Assembly (NCBI RefSeq): GCF_001921215.1
Contig: NZ_MSIF01000001.1
Coordinates: forward strand, 930,001-994,000
Direction: 5' to 3'
Source of the DNA: Actinophytocola xinjiangensis
Lineage (GTDB): Bacteria > Actinomycetota > Actinomycetes > Mycobacteriales > Pseudonocardiaceae
DNA: 64,000 nt
In this document: positions 21,701 to 30,659 of the stretch, piece by piece
Layout of the letters: each line of letters starts with the position of its first letter
Position numbering within the stretch: position 1 is the stretch's first letter
Program-made: the position numbers and the translations under genes
Notes under the pieces: model-generated
Told to the model about the DNA's origin: nothing
What the model saw: only the letters and a program-made list of their open reading frames with translations
Databases searched by the model: none

Positions 21701-22979
21701 CCGCCGAACGCATCAACGCCACCACTCCGGTGACGTGCGGTGTGGCCATCGACGTGCCGGACCTCGTCTCGTACCCCCCGCCGGGCGCGGCCGACAGCAC
21801 CGCGTCCCCGGGCGCGGTCACGTCCGGCTTGACGTAGGACTCCGGCCAGTCGGCCGGCGCCCCGGACCACGACCGGCGCGACACCACCCCGCCGCACGAC
21901 CACCACGGCACCGTCTCGTCCCGCCCGGTCGCGCCCACGCCGAACGCGTCGAAGACGTTGCCCGGGCTGGTGGTCCCACCCGGCTCGCACTCGTTGCCGA
22001 TGGAGAAGGAGGGAAACGCCCCGCTGGCCCGGATCGCCCTGGCGACGTCCACGGTCTCCGGCAGGTATCCCCGCACCCCGATCGACATGTTCACCACGTT
22101 CGCGGGCGCCCCGGCCGGCGTGCCGTCCCAGGTGAAGGGAGCGATCGACCACTGCATGCCGCCGAGCACCTGCGCCCACGTGCCCTCCCCGCCGGGCAGC
22201 ACCTGGGCGTGCATGAGCCGCGCACCTGGCGCGACCCCGATGGCGGTCCCCGACGACGCCCCACCGACGATCGTGCCGGACACGTGCGTGCCGTGGCCGT
22301 CGTCGTCACTCGGCCTGGTACGACCGGGATTCCCGTTGCCGTCGAACCAGATCCACCCGCCAGGGTAGGTCGGGTCGGCCGGGTCGTCGGTGACCATCCG
22401 CCCGGCGAGGTCCGGGTGCCGCATGTCGACGCCGGTGTCCAGCACCGCGACCCGCACCCCGGCGCCGTCGACTCCCAGCTCGTCCCACACCCGGTCGGCC
22501 CGCACCCGGTCGATGCCCCACGTGTGGTCGCCGACCGTCAGGCCCTCGGCGGCCGCGGTGTCCCGCACGCTGCGCACGGTGCTGTTCAACGCCAGCTCCG
22601 CCACGCCCGGAACCCGGGACAGCGCCCCGAGCGCGGTCGCGGCGCCGGTCTCGGGCAGCTCGACCACGAGCGCGTTGGTGATCCACAGCGAGCCTCGGAC
22701 GTTCACCCCGGCCGGCAGCGCCGCCCGCACGGCCGGCTGGGTCCGCTCGGCGACCCGCTTCAGCTCCGCCACCACCGCGTCGTGATCTCCCGCCAGCGGC
22801 GCCAGGTTCGCGGCCTCGTCGAGCACCACGATCGCCGACACCGGCGCGCCGCCCTCGCGCACCGCCTCCGACAACTCCTGGCGGACCAGCACGGTGGCTT
22901 CGTCGGGTTCGGCCGCTGCCGGCGTGCCCAGCAGCGGGGCGACCAACACGACCAGCACCCCAGCGACGATCGATCTCAT
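18723..22979 (-). CDS. Secreted S8 subtilase with seven-bladed propeller
   Basis: 1418 residues from the ATG at 22979, which has GAGGG 6 nt upstream. An ATG at 22994 overlaps the previous stop. Signal peptide 1-23, prosegment to about 150, S8 domain about 170-455 with D181 (AVLDTGVD), H229 (DGHGTHVSG) and S410 (SGTSMATPH). Two carboxypeptidase-regulatory-like beta domains follow (about 465-625). Then come seven repeats of a DGRFVAF, NLVAGD, DVFVRD unit (about 640-1030) that make one complete propeller, most blades holding a DxNGxxD loop suited to calcium. A CARDB-like domain and a long beta-rich C-terminus complete the chain. It is the second gene of a tandem pair. The N- and C-terminal parts closely resemble the upstream gene and the centre differs. 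Confidence 0.92.
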   Translation of the reverse strand: MRSIVAGVLVVLVAPLLGTPAAAEPDEATVLVRQELSEAVREGGAPVSAIVVLDEAANLAPLAGDHDAVVAELKRVAERTQPAVRAALPAGVNVRGSLWITNALVVELPETGAATALGALSRVPGVAELALNSTVRSVRDTAAAEGLTVGDHTWGIDRVRADRVWDELGVDGAGVRVAVLDTGVDMRHPDLAGRMVTDDPADPTYPGGWIWFDGNGNPGRTRPSDDDGHGTHVSGTIVGGASSGTAIGVAPGARLMHAQVLPGGEGTWAQVLGGMQWSIAPFTWDGTPAGAPANVVNMSIGVRGYLPETVDVARAIRASGAFPSFSIGNECEPGGTTSPGNVFDAFGVGATGRDETVPWWSCGGVVSRRSWSGAPADWPESYVKPDVTAPGDAVLSAAPGGGYETRSGTSMATPHVTGVVALMRSAVPGLTVEDAMAALRDTAVFTEAHGAARPNERIGAGRIDGFAAVRAVAGASAASGTVTSGGRGVPGASVSNAATGQVTTTDERGRYRLPLSAGRHTLTVSASTYEDRSVRVTVPADGVGEADVRLAGTAAGAISGTVTFDGRGVPGATVTVLGGPRVVTGQDGRYQVDRVPPGRHVMLVSSAGLPGSDPVSVTVTDRRTAAVAVELRSPALVERTSVGVSGEDSDSSSGRPDMSADGRFVAFDSYAGNIVAGDVNGQQDVFVRDRRTGVTGLVSVASDGTQGDRFSSNPSVSGDGRFVAFESSASNLVAGDSGTSGDVFLHDRETGSTVRLSQTPAGATPNGMSSDPVVSADGRFVAFSSWASDLVAGDVNGVGDVFVYDVAAGTLALGSLGAGGQSDRYAQTPDLSGDGRFLVFASGATNLVDGDENGWTDVFVRDLVAGTTSLVSVASDGTQGDHEAQSPSISEDGNVVAFHGLMSNLAAGDTNGTYDVFAHDRRDGRTVLVSAGALGEAGDGSSVGGSVSADGRHVGFSSGAPNLVDGDVNGATDVFVRDLVEGTTSLVLDGADGDSIEPVVGAGGRMVALHSSASNLVAGDGNRTMDAFVVDRFPAAERAARFVLSELAVDRAGDEVTVRARVTNIGAVEGSHDVPLTVDGVAREVRSVSLASGAATEVRWVVPAGSVGGHDVRVGDMAVSYRVRPPVVRVAVSAVHGGRPLPGATVRFVDDGSARPGGVTGRDGVAVVETQTGSGEYTMVVTRAATRSEPGYLLVKRVRVERDVSVSLGRGSVTEADLSVDQVSENHETWTYLRHSEVDGVGFAFPAGRLVVSTGVYSVRHLHVVAGFERSWLAVSDTRSVDFSKRGRLRYGGKARAELTASPEGVTWAVTDAHGIPFSVMARTPLRGSGTTVGITPPATYALDDLTRLSWLAGEPEEIVLRVYDTEGAQVRGGGVDWAQRQVPLTDLPAGDYRVDLTVSTGGYPPGSVSATTQFPRP

Positions 22980-22990
22980 GGCTTTCCCTC

Positions 22991-25900
22991 TCATGCCGGC
23001 CGAACCGACCTCGACGCGACGATCTCGCCCGGCAGGTACCCGCCGGTCACCGCGCGCACCTCGACCCGGTAGTCGCCTCTGACCCGCCCGAGCGCGACGC
23101 CGAAGTTTCCGCCGGGCCACCCGAGCCCGGCGCCGTGGACCTGATCGCCTTGGCGGTCGTACACGCGCACCACCACTTCCGTGGCGTGCGGCGCGGTCCC
23201 GCCGACCACGGCCGGCAGGTCCTCCAGCGACACCACGGGCAGCGTCGCCAGCGGCCGCAGGTCCGTGCGGGCCAGCAGCGTGAACGGGTTCCCGTGCCCG
23301 TCGGTGACCGACCAGGTCCCCGACAGCTGGCCGGCCCTGGTCAGCGAGGCGCTGACCGTCGCCCGCGCCGCACCGCCGTAGGAGCGCGTGTAGGTGCCGG
23401 GTGTGGTGAGGTCCGCCCGCGCGATGGCCGACACGCCCCACGTGTCCCGCTCCGGACTGGTCAGCGCGTGCAGGTGCCGTAGCTCGTACCGCCCGGCCGT
23501 GGCCACGACGGTGCCGGAACCGAACGGGAACGCCCACGGGCCGGTCAGTTCGCCGCGCAGGTAGGTCCACGCCTGGTGCCCGCCGCCGACGTCGTCCGCG
23601 GTGAGGGCGAACACCGACAGCGGTTCGGTTCCCAGGGTCAGCGCCGTGTCCCGCGCGATCCGCAGCTTCTTCGTCAGCAGGTAGGCCCGCGAGTCGGTCC
23701 CGGTCGGCGCGCGGCGCACCACCACGGTGTACTCGGCGTCCGCCGCGGTCGTCTCGAACGTGGCCGTGCCGGCGGAGTCCGTGAGACCAGCGGAGGTGAG
23801 CCCGCCCTGGCCGACCAGCTCGACGGTGGCGCCGGCGAGCGGACCATCCACCGTGGACGCGGTGAGGCTCACCGTGGGCGCCCGCACCCGGAACGAGCCG
23901 GTCAGCGACTCCACCGCCAGCTGGTAGGTGCCGAGCTCCTGCCTGGCGATCGTCCAGGTCACCGTGGTCGACTCGCCGGCGGCCAGGTGCAGCGGCTGTC
24001 CCGGTTCGGCGACCCCGTCGACGGAGAGCACCGCGGTGTGGTCACCGGCCCGCGCGCCGATGTTGGTCCACGTGACGCTCGCCGTGACCGGTTGCCCGGC
24101 GAGGGCCGTGTCCGCGTCGACGCGCAGGTTCGATGGCACGAACCTCGCCCGGTCCGGATCCGGGGCCCGCCCGGCCCAGGTGAGCGCGTTGCGGAACACC
24201 GTGCCGGCGTCCTCGGTCCAGTTCTTCGGCGAGGTGTAGGTCGACGCGCCGTGCATCGACAGCAGCACGTGCCGGTTGTTCGGCCGCTCCTGAACGCCGA
24301 TGCCCCGCCCGAGCACCCCGGTGTCGGTGCGCGCGGCGTCGGCGATCGTGGTCCGGCCCTCGCCGGTGTAGCCGTCGAACCAGGCGTGGTCGGTGTAGAA
24401 GCTGGTGTTGTCGAACACGATGTCCTCGCCGACCGCGAAACCCTCCACCACCGGGTGCGGCGCCGTGACCCGGTAGGCCAGCGCGGGCACCGACGGGTCC
24501 GAGTCGCGGCCGCGGGTCGCCGGGTTGTGCAGGTACTCGTTCAACAACGCGATCCCGTTGCCGCTGGTCTGCCACGTGTCGAGGAAGACCACGCCGATCC
24601 CGGCCGCGTCGGTGGCCGCCAGGAACTCGGCGAACCGCGCGGCGCCGGGGGAGCCGGGCCGGTTCACCACGATCGCGTCATACCTGGTGACGTCCGCGTC
24701 CCAGCGGATCGCCTCGTTGGGGATGCCGTGCGCGTCGAGGTAGGCGCCGATGGTGGCCGGGTAGGAGCTGGGGACCGACCCGAGCACGCCGACCACCGGC
24801 GGCGGCACGGGGATCGTGAGGTCCACGGTGGCGACCGCGCCGCCGTCGACGGTGACGCGGACCGGCTCGGGCGCCGGGTAGCCGGGCAGGCTGGCGGTGA
24901 GGTCGTAGCCACCGGCCGGCACGGCGGGGAACCGGAAGGTGCCGTCGGTTCCGGTCGTCGTGCGCAGGGGGGTGTCGTCGAGTTCGACGGTCACGCCGGG
25001 CACCCCGTGCCCGGACGCCGCGAACACGACCGTGCCGGACACCTCGCCCACCGGCGCCACCCGCAGCGCCACGTCGTGCCGGGCGAAGGACTCCGCCGTG
25101 ACCTCGACGTCGGCGGTGACGGTGGTGTAGCCGAAGTTCGCGACGACGATCTCGTGCGTGCCGGGAGCGGCGCGCAGGCGGTAGCCGCCGTCGGGGCCGG
25201 TCGTGGTCGTGGTGCCGGCGGTGCGGTCGGCCACGGTGAGGCCGGCGAGCGGCGCGCCGGTCGCGGCGTTGGTGACGGTTCCGGTGACGCCGCTGCCGAA
25301 CGCCACCGGCGCGACCGCGCGGTAGGCGTTGATCCGGCCGTGGCCGTAGCGGGTGTTCGGCCGCTGCTCGCCGTACCGGTCGTCGAAGAAACTGCTGTCT
25401 CGCAGCACCTCCAGCACCTGCGCGGGGGTCAGCTCCGGCGCGGCCTGGCGCAGCAGCGCCACCGTGCCGGCCACGTGCGGCGAGGCCATCGACGTTCCGG
25501 TGGCCTCGCCGTACAACCCGCCCGGCACGGTCGAGAGCACGTCGGTGCCCGGTGCGGACACGTCCGGCGTGATCCAGGTTTCTGGCCAGTCGGCCGGCGG
25601 AGCGGCGAACGCGGACTTCTGCGCGACACCGCCGCTCGAACTGTCGTTGACGTCGTCGGTGACCGTCGTGTTGCCGACCGCGATGTTGTCGAAGATGTTG
25701 CCGGGACTGCCGTGGCAGCCGTCGCCGCAGTTGCCGCTGGACGCGACGACGACCGTGCCGGCGAGGTAGGCGTTGCGCGAGGGCGTCACCAGTTCCTCGG
25801 CGTAGCCGCCGTACTGGGGCCCGAGCGACATGTTGATCACGTCGGCCGGTTCGCCCGCCGGGGCGCCCTGGTTGTCGAACGGCGCCAGCGCCCACTGCAT

Positions 25901-26758
25901 GCCGGCGGCGACCTGGCTGAACGTGCCTTCCCCTCCGGCGAGCACCAGTCCGTGCATCATCGTCGCGCCGGGGGCGACGCCGATCCGCACGCCGCTGGCC
26001 GCGCCGCCGTGGATCGTGCCGGAGACGTGGGTGCCGTGGTCGGCCGAGTCGTGGGGGAGGGTGGCGAGCGGGTTGCCGTTCTGGTCGAACTCGATCCAGC
26101 CACCGGGGTGGGTGGGGTCGGCGGGGTCGGTGGTGGCGAGTTTGCCGGCCAGGTCGGGGTGGGTGGCGTCCACCCCGGTGTCCAGGGTGGCCACCCGGAC
26201 GCCGGTGCCGTCGATGCCGAGTTCGTCGGCGACCCTGGTCGCCTCGATGCGGTCAAGGCCCCACGTCCGGTCCTCGACGGTGGCCCCGGCGGTCGGTCCC
26301 TGGTCGGCCTGGCCGTCGTCGACGAGCTTCATCGTGAAGTTGGCGATCACCCGGTCGACGCCGGGGAGCCCGGCGAGCCCGTCGAGGGTCTCCTGGCCGC
26401 CGCCGAACTCGACGAGCAGCATGTTCTGCAGCCAGAAGGAGTTGAGCACGGTGGCCGCCGGCAGCCGGCGCAGCGCGCGGAGGACCGTGGCCTGCGTGGT
26501 GGCCGCGGTGCGCTTCAGGTCCCCGACGACCCGCGCGTGGCCCGATCCGCGTGGGCTCGTGCTGTCGAGAACGAGCAGTGCCTGGACCGGACCGGTGTGG
26601 CGCGCGGTGACCTGGCTGGTGAGCCTGGGGTCGATCTCCGCCCGCTCCGGCGGCGCGGCGTTCGCGACCGCGGGGAGTAGCGCCATGATCACGGACAGGA
26701 CGGAGGTGAGCACGGCGGTGGCCAACCGCCAGGTCAACAGCCGGGTTTCGCTGCGCAC
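22991..26758 (-). CDS. Secreted S8 subtilase with GATase-like insert
   Basis: 1255 residues from a GTG at 26758 with no strong ribosome site. Signal peptide about 1-35, prosegment to about 160, S8 domain about 180-480 with D193 (ATLDTGVD), H241 (ADHGTHVSG) and S423 (TGTSMASPH). Two carboxypeptidase-regulatory-like domains (about 485-570 and 572-652) precede an alpha/beta segment at about 655-865 (YDAIVVNRPG, GIGVVFLDTWQ) that looks like a ThuA/GATase-type domain. A CARDB-like domain about 874-965 and a C-terminal region to 1255 resemble those of the next gene. The stop is followed within 15 nt by the start of the second subtilase, so both are one operon and probably arose by duplication with exchange of the middle domain. 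Confidence 0.92.
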   Translation of the reverse strand: MRSETRLLTWRLATAVLTSVLSVIMALLPAVANAAPPERAEIDPRLTSQVTARHTGPVQALLVLDSTSPRGSGHARVVGDLKRTAATTQATVLRALRRLPAATVLNSFWLQNMLLVEFGGGQETLDGLAGLPGVDRVIANFTMKLVDDGQADQGPTAGATVEDRTWGLDRIEATRVADELGIDGTGVRVATLDTGVDATHPDLAGKLATTDPADPTHPGGWIEFDQNGNPLATLPHDSADHGTHVSGTIHGGAASGVRIGVAPGATMMHGLVLAGGEGTFSQVAAGMQWALAPFDNQGAPAGEPADVINMSLGPQYGGYAEELVTPSRNAYLAGTVVVASSGNCGDGCHGSPGNIFDNIAVGNTTVTDDVNDSSSGGVAQKSAFAAPPADWPETWITPDVSAPGTDVLSTVPGGLYGEATGTSMASPHVAGTVALLRQAAPELTPAQVLEVLRDSSFFDDRYGEQRPNTRYGHGRINAYRAVAPVAFGSGVTGTVTNAATGAPLAGLTVADRTAGTTTTTGPDGGYRLRAAPGTHEIVVANFGYTTVTADVEVTAESFARHDVALRVAPVGEVSGTVVFAASGHGVPGVTVELDDTPLRTTTGTDGTFRFPAVPAGGYDLTASLPGYPAPEPVRVTVDGGAVATVDLTIPVPPPVVGVLGSVPSSYPATIGAYLDAHGIPNEAIRWDADVTRYDAIVVNRPGSPGAARFAEFLAATDAAGIGVVFLDTWQTSGNGIALLNEYLHNPATRGRDSDPSVPALAYRVTAPHPVVEGFAVGEDIVFDNTSFYTDHAWFDGYTGEGRTTIADAARTDTGVLGRGIGVQERPNNRHVLLSMHGASTYTSPKNWTEDAGTVFRNALTWAGRAPDPDRARFVPSNLRVDADTALAGQPVTASVTWTNIGARAGDHTAVLSVDGVAEPGQPLHLAAGESTTVTWTIARQELGTYQLAVESLTGSFRVRAPTVSLTASTVDGPLAGATVELVGQGGLTSAGLTDSAGTATFETTAADAEYTVVVRRAPTGTDSRAYLLTKKLRIARDTALTLGTEPLSVFALTADDVGGGHQAWTYLRGELTGPWAFPFGSGTVVATAGRYELRHLHALTSPERDTWGVSAIARADLTTPGTYTRSYGGAARATVSASLTRAGQLSGTWSVTDGHGNPFTLLARTDLRPLATLPVVSLEDLPAVVGGTAPHATEVVVRVYDRQGDQVHGAGLGWPGGNFGVALGRVRGDYRVEVRAVTGGYLPGEIVASRSVRPA

Positions 26759-27116
26759 GCGTGGACGCTATGAACACATGGAGTGTGCGCTCAAGATCTA
26801 TGTGATGTCCGGATCCCGACACTGTCGGGGATACGACATCCCGGCGTTCGCCTCCCGTACCCCCTGCGGACGTGCGCGACCGCCGTCGGCGTCCGCTGCT
26901 CGCGGCCTCGTCGGTGAGGCCGGCGAGCGGCATCGACAGCGGCGCCGCGCACCCGCTCACCCGACAGCTCCTGTCGTTCGGCGATTTCGGCACGCCTGGC
27001 CGTGGGCCAGATTGTTTCTGGCGATTTCCGCCGGCAGCTGCCAATTCCGTGAATATCCCAGTTGGACTCTTCGGGAAATCGTTGCGGTGTGGGAAAAAAG
27101 TCGTAACATGGGATGA
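26759..27116. promoter_or_regulatory. Divergent intergenic region with leaderless P450 promoter
   Basis: 358 nt without a supported gene. The right end has TTGCGG (27082-27087), a 16-nt spacer and TAACAT (27104-27109), placing the start point at or next to the ATG at 27117, 7 nt beyond the -10 box. That fits a leaderless transcript. An interrupted palindrome CCGACA, C, TGTCGG lies at 26816-26828 near the subtilase start and may be an operator. Nothing else stands out. Confidence 0.55.
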
Positions 27117-28319
27117 ATGACCGGTGTCCCCGAGTTCTTGACCGAACGGGCGCCCGCAAGCCCGTTCGACCCAGCGCCGACATTGCGCCCTGACCACGAG
27201 GCCGGTCCGTTACGACGGGTCAGGCTGTGGGACGGAAGCACGCCGTGGCTGGTCACCAGCCATGTGCACCAGCGCGCGTTGCTGGCCGATCCGAGAGTCA
27301 GCACGCGGATCGACAGCCCTGGTTTCCCCAATTTCGTCGAGGGTTTCAGCGATGCGGGGTTGAGTTTCCTGATGATGGACGACCCCGAGCACAACCGGTT
27401 GCGGCGGATGGTGATCTCACCGTTCACCGTCCGGCGGGTGGAGTCGATGCGTGCCAGGGTGCGGGAAATCGTCGACGAGGCGCTCACCACGATGCTCGCC
27501 GGCCAGAAACCCGCGGACCTCGTGGAGGGGTTCGCCCTGCCCGTGCCGTCGCTGGTGATCTGTGAGCTGCTCGGCGTGCCCTACGTCGATCACGACTTCT
27601 TCCAGTCCAACAGCCGAACGTTCATCCACCGGGAGTCCTCGACCGAGCAGCGGGAGTCGGCCATCACCGCGCTCGCCGGGTATCTGGACGACCTGATCGG
27701 TGAGCGGATCGCGAAACCGGGTGAGGATCTGTTGTCCGGCTTGGCCAAACGGGTCAGCTCGGCGGAGCTGACCCGGACGGAGGCGGCCGAGATCGGCGTC
27801 CTGATGCTGATCGGCGGGCACGAGACGACCGCCAACATGATCGCCCTCGGCACCCTCGCCCTGCTGCGCGATCCCGAGCAGCTGGCCCTGCTGCGCGACC
27901 GCGAGCACCCGGACGACTCGGCGGTGGTCGCCTCGGCCGTGGAGGAGCTGCTGCGCTACCTCTCAATCGTCCACAATGGACGGCGTCGCGCGGCGGTGGC
28001 GGACATCGAGATCGCCGGGCGGACCATTCGGGCGGGCGAGGGCATCATCCTGGTCCACGAGGTCGGCAACCGGGACCCGGAGGTGTTCGCCGACCCCGAG
28101 CGTCTCGACCTGCGGCGTGACGCCCACGGTCACCTCGCTTTCGGGTTCGGGGTGCACCAGTGCATCGGCCAGCCGCTGGCCCGGCTGGAGCTGCAGGTGG
28201 TGTTCGCCACGCTGTTCCGCCGGATCCCCACCCTCGCCCTGGCCACCGAACTCGACCGGATCCCGTTCAAGCACGACGGTTTCATCTACGGGGTCTACGA
28301 ACTGCCCGTCACGTGGTGA
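27117..28319 (+). CDS. Cytochrome P450
   Basis: 400 residues. The I-helix oxygen motif GGHETT, the K-helix ExxR (EELLR) and the heme signature FGFGVHQCIGQPLARLEL with Cys349 are all present, and the length is standard for soluble bacterial class I P450s of the CYP105/107 kind. It needs a ferredoxin and reductase. None is adjacent (a ferredoxin gene lies at 50448-50675, in another cluster). It has its own probably leaderless promoter. A TTA codon at 27210-27212 (residue 32) suggests bldA-dependent translation, common for genes of specialised metabolism. The substrate is unknown, and nothing in the neighbourhood points to a biosynthetic pathway for it. Confidence 0.95.
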   Translation: MTGVPEFLTERAPASPFDPAPTLRPDHEAGPLRRVRLWDGSTPWLVTSHVHQRALLADPRVSTRIDSPGFPNFVEGFSDAGLSFLMMDDPEHNRLRRMVISPFTVRRVESMRARVREIVDEALTTMLAGQKPADLVEGFALPVPSLVICELLGVPYVDHDFFQSNSRTFIHRESSTEQRESAITALAGYLDDLIGERIAKPGEDLLSGLAKRVSSAELTRTEAAEIGVLMLIGGHETTANMIALGTLALLRDPEQLALLRDREHPDDSAVVASAVEELLRYLSIVHNGRRRAAVADIEIAGRTIRAGEGIILVHEVGNRDPEVFADPERLDLRRDAHGHLAFGFGVHQCIGQPLARLELQVVFATLFRRIPTLALATELDRIPFKHDGFIYGVYELPVTW

Positions 28320-28409
28320 ACCCGGCCACGCCGCCTGCCGGAATTCCGTCGAAGGACCCGGCACGGCTGCGTGAACGGGCGGCTGACCAACCTTTCCCGG
28401 GCACCGACG

Positions 28410-30659
28410 TCATGCCTGGCCGGTGGGTGTCGTCAACAGTTTCTCCGGGGTGATGGGGAGGTCGCGGACCCGGATTCCGGTGGCGTGGTGAACGGCGTTG
28501 GCCACGGCGGCGGCGGAGCCGACGGTGCCGAGTTCGCCGAGCCCTCGGGCGCCCAACGGGGAGAAGTTCGTGTCGGGATGGTCGAGGAACACCACGTCGA
28601 CGTCGGGGACGTCGGCGTTGACCGGGACGAGGTAGTCGGCGAAGTTGGCGTTGGCGATCCGACCGGTGTCCGGCTCGACGTGGGCCGACTCGAACAGGGC
28701 CGGGCCGATGCCCCAGACGACGCCGCCGACGATCTGGTTGCGGGCGGTTTTCTCGTTGACGATCGTGCCCGCGTCCACGACCGTGGTCATCCTGGACACG
28801 CGTATCTCGCCGGTGAGCCGGTGCACCCGGACCTCGCAGAAGTGTGCGGCGTGGGAGGCGAACGCGTAGGACGGCGGCGTGACCGGGCCGCTGGTCGTCG
28901 TGGCGCCGACGTCGGTGCCGCCGGTCGTCGTGAGCAGGTCGCCGAAGCCGATCGTCGTGGCGCCGTCGGTGAGGTCGCCGGCCGTGTACCGCACGCCGTC
29001 GCGGCCGTGCAGGGGCGAGCGGGGCTCGGTGACCGCGTGGTTGATCAGTTCCTCGACGGCGTCGGCGGCCGCGTCGCGGACCACCGGGGCGACGGTCGCC
29101 GTTGCCGCGGAGCCCTGGGCGCCGTAGACGGCGTCCGGACCGACGGGGAGCCGGGAGTCGCCGATCAGCGGTCTGATCCGGTCCACCGGGATGCCGAGGC
29201 TGTCGGTGCCCATGATGGCCAGGACGGTCCGCATCCCGGTCCCCAGGTCGGCGGTAGAGGTGGCGACGGCCGCGGTGCCGTCGGGCCGGAACGACACCCG
29301 GACGGCGGTGAAGGCCCGTGAGGCGTTGAGCACGGCGCCGGCCATGCCCGTCCCGACGAGCCAGCCGCCGGTGGCGAGGGTCGAGCGGGGGGCCGGGTTC
29401 CGCGTGTCCCAGCCGAACCGTCGTGCGCCGAGCCGGTAGCACTCGATGAGGTGTTTGTTCGAGTACGGCAGCCGCGTGGCGGGATCTGGGGACAGGGTGT
29501 GGGTGAGGTGGTTCCTGGTCCGCAGCTCGATCGGGTCGAGGCCGAGTTCGATCGCCAGCTCGTCCATCGCGCACTCGATGGCGAACGAGCCCGTCTCCTC
29601 GCCCGGCGCGCGCAGGATGGTGGTGGTCGGAACATTCAGTCCGGTCGTGACCCGCAGGCTGACGTGCAGGTTCTCGGTGGCGTAGGCCTTCATCGTCAGA
29701 CGGGTGCCGGGGTCCTCACCGATCGCCTGCGTGACCGACAGGTGCCGGATCGCGTTGAGCGTGCCGTCCGCGCTCGACCCGAGGGTCACCGTCTGGTGCG
29801 CCGCGGACCGGTGCCCGGTCGTGGTGTGCAGCTGTTCCCGGGTGGGCACGACCTTGACCGGTCGGCCCAGTCTTCTGGCGGCCGCGGCGGCCAGGTACGT
29901 CGGGCCCCAGGTGAAGGCCTTCCCGCCGAAGCCGCCGCCCACGTGCGGGTTGACGACGTGCACGTGGTCGGCCGGCACGGCGAAGGCCTGGGCCAACTCG
30001 ATGGCGTGGGCGGCCGGGGCCTGGGTGGTGCTGTGGATGGTGAGCCGGTCACCGTCCCAGGTGGCCACCGCGGCGTGTGGCTCCAGTGCGTTGTGGTGGC
30101 GTGCCGGGTGGGTGTACGTGGCGGTGACCGTGACCGGGCTCGCGGCGAGCGCGGCGTCGATGGACGGCACACCGTCGGCGAGGATGGTGATCGGCAGGCC
30201 CATCGGCAGCGGGGTCGGCTCCGGCACGACGGCGTCGTCGACGTTGTCGCGGAACGAGGCGTTCGCCGGTCGACGCTCGTAGTCCACTGTGATCAGTGCG
30301 GCGGCGTCGCGGGCCTGCTCGGGGGTTTCGGCGATGACGAGCCCGACGATCTGGCCGTGGTAGCGCACCTCGTGGTCGCTGAGCGGGCGTCGGGTCTCGC
30401 TGAAGTAGAAGGCCACGCCGGGCGGCACGCCGTGCAGTGGCAGGGGGTTGTCCGGGGTGTAGATCTCCAGCACACCGGTGTGGTCGCGCGCCGCGCCGGT
30501 GTCCATCGACCGGATGGTGCCGTTGCCGATCGTGGCGAGGACGAGGTGGCCGTGCACGAGTCCGGTAGGGCTCTCGTCGCCGGCGTACCTCGCCGCACCG
30601 GTGACCTTGTCGGGGCCGTCGACCCGGTTGAGCGTGCTGCCGATGGGGGAGTTGGTCAT
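28410..30659 (-). CDS. Molybdopterin-binding subunit of a PaoC/XdhA-type oxidoreductase
   Basis: 749 residues from the ATG at 30659, which overlaps the FAD-subunit stop (ATGA). It begins RVDGPDKVTGAARYAGD, as large subunits of the xanthine/aldehyde oxidase family do. It has GGGFGGKAF in the cofactor-binding region, the LRAPGEETGSFAIECAMDEL segment, and GARGLGELG near the C-terminus, which holds the catalytic Glu. The length and motifs match the periplasmic aldehyde oxidoreductase PaoC (YagR) of enteric bacteria. It binds the molybdenum cofactor that hydroxylates the substrate. The subunit has no signal peptide, so it is exported with the Tat-tagged Fe-S subunit. The substrate (aldehyde, purine or aromatic compound) is not certain. 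No XdhC/MocA-type maturation gene is visible here. Confidence 0.93.
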   Translation of the reverse strand: MTNSPIGSTLNRVDGPDKVTGAARYAGDESPTGLVHGHLVLATIGNGTIRSMDTGAARDHTGVLEIYTPDNPLPLHGVPPGVAFYFSETRRPLSDHEVRYHGQIVGLVIAETPEQARDAAALITVDYERRPANASFRDNVDDAVVPEPTPLPMGLPITILADGVPSIDAALAASPVTVTATYTHPARHHNALEPHAAVATWDGDRLTIHSTTQAPAAHAIELAQAFAVPADHVHVVNPHVGGGFGGKAFTWGPTYLAAAAARRLGRPVKVVPTREQLHTTTGHRSAAHQTVTLGSSADGTLNAIRHLSVTQAIGEDPGTRLTMKAYATENLHVSLRVTTGLNVPTTTILRAPGEETGSFAIECAMDELAIELGLDPIELRTRNHLTHTLSPDPATRLPYSNKHLIECYRLGARRFGWDTRNPAPRSTLATGGWLVGTGMAGAVLNASRAFTAVRVSFRPDGTAAVATSTADLGTGMRTVLAIMGTDSLGIPVDRIRPLIGDSRLPVGPDAVYGAQGSAATATVAPVVRDAAADAVEELINHAVTEPRSPLHGRDGVRYTAGDLTDGATTIGFGDLLTTTGGTDVGATTTSGPVTPPSYAFASHAAHFCEVRVHRLTGEIRVSRMTTVVDAGTIVNEKTARNQIVGGVVWGIGPALFESAHVEPDTGRIANANFADYLVPVNADVPDVDVVFLDHPDTNFSPLGARGLGELGTVGSAAAVANAVHHATGIRVRDLPITPEKLLTTPTGQA

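Noticed and set aside
23576-26680. Very long open frame (about 1034 residues) on the plus strand opposite a subtilase gene
   Set aside because: Arg/Gly/His/Val-rich translation without any domain. The minus-strand frame has an intact S8 triad and signal peptide, so this is a high-GC antisense shadow.
26816-26828. CCGACA, C, TGTCGG palindrome as a terminator
   Set aside because: Only six base pairs, located upstream of divergent genes, so not a terminator. It is kept only as a possible operator in the intergenic entry.
26872-27120. 82-residue frame before the P450 gene
   Set aside because: No ribosome site, ends at the P450 start, carries no recognisable domain and overlaps the promoter.
28320-28409. 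Terminator between the convergent P450 and molybdopterin subunit genes
   Set aside because: No stem longer than about six base pairs could be found in the 90-nt spacer.
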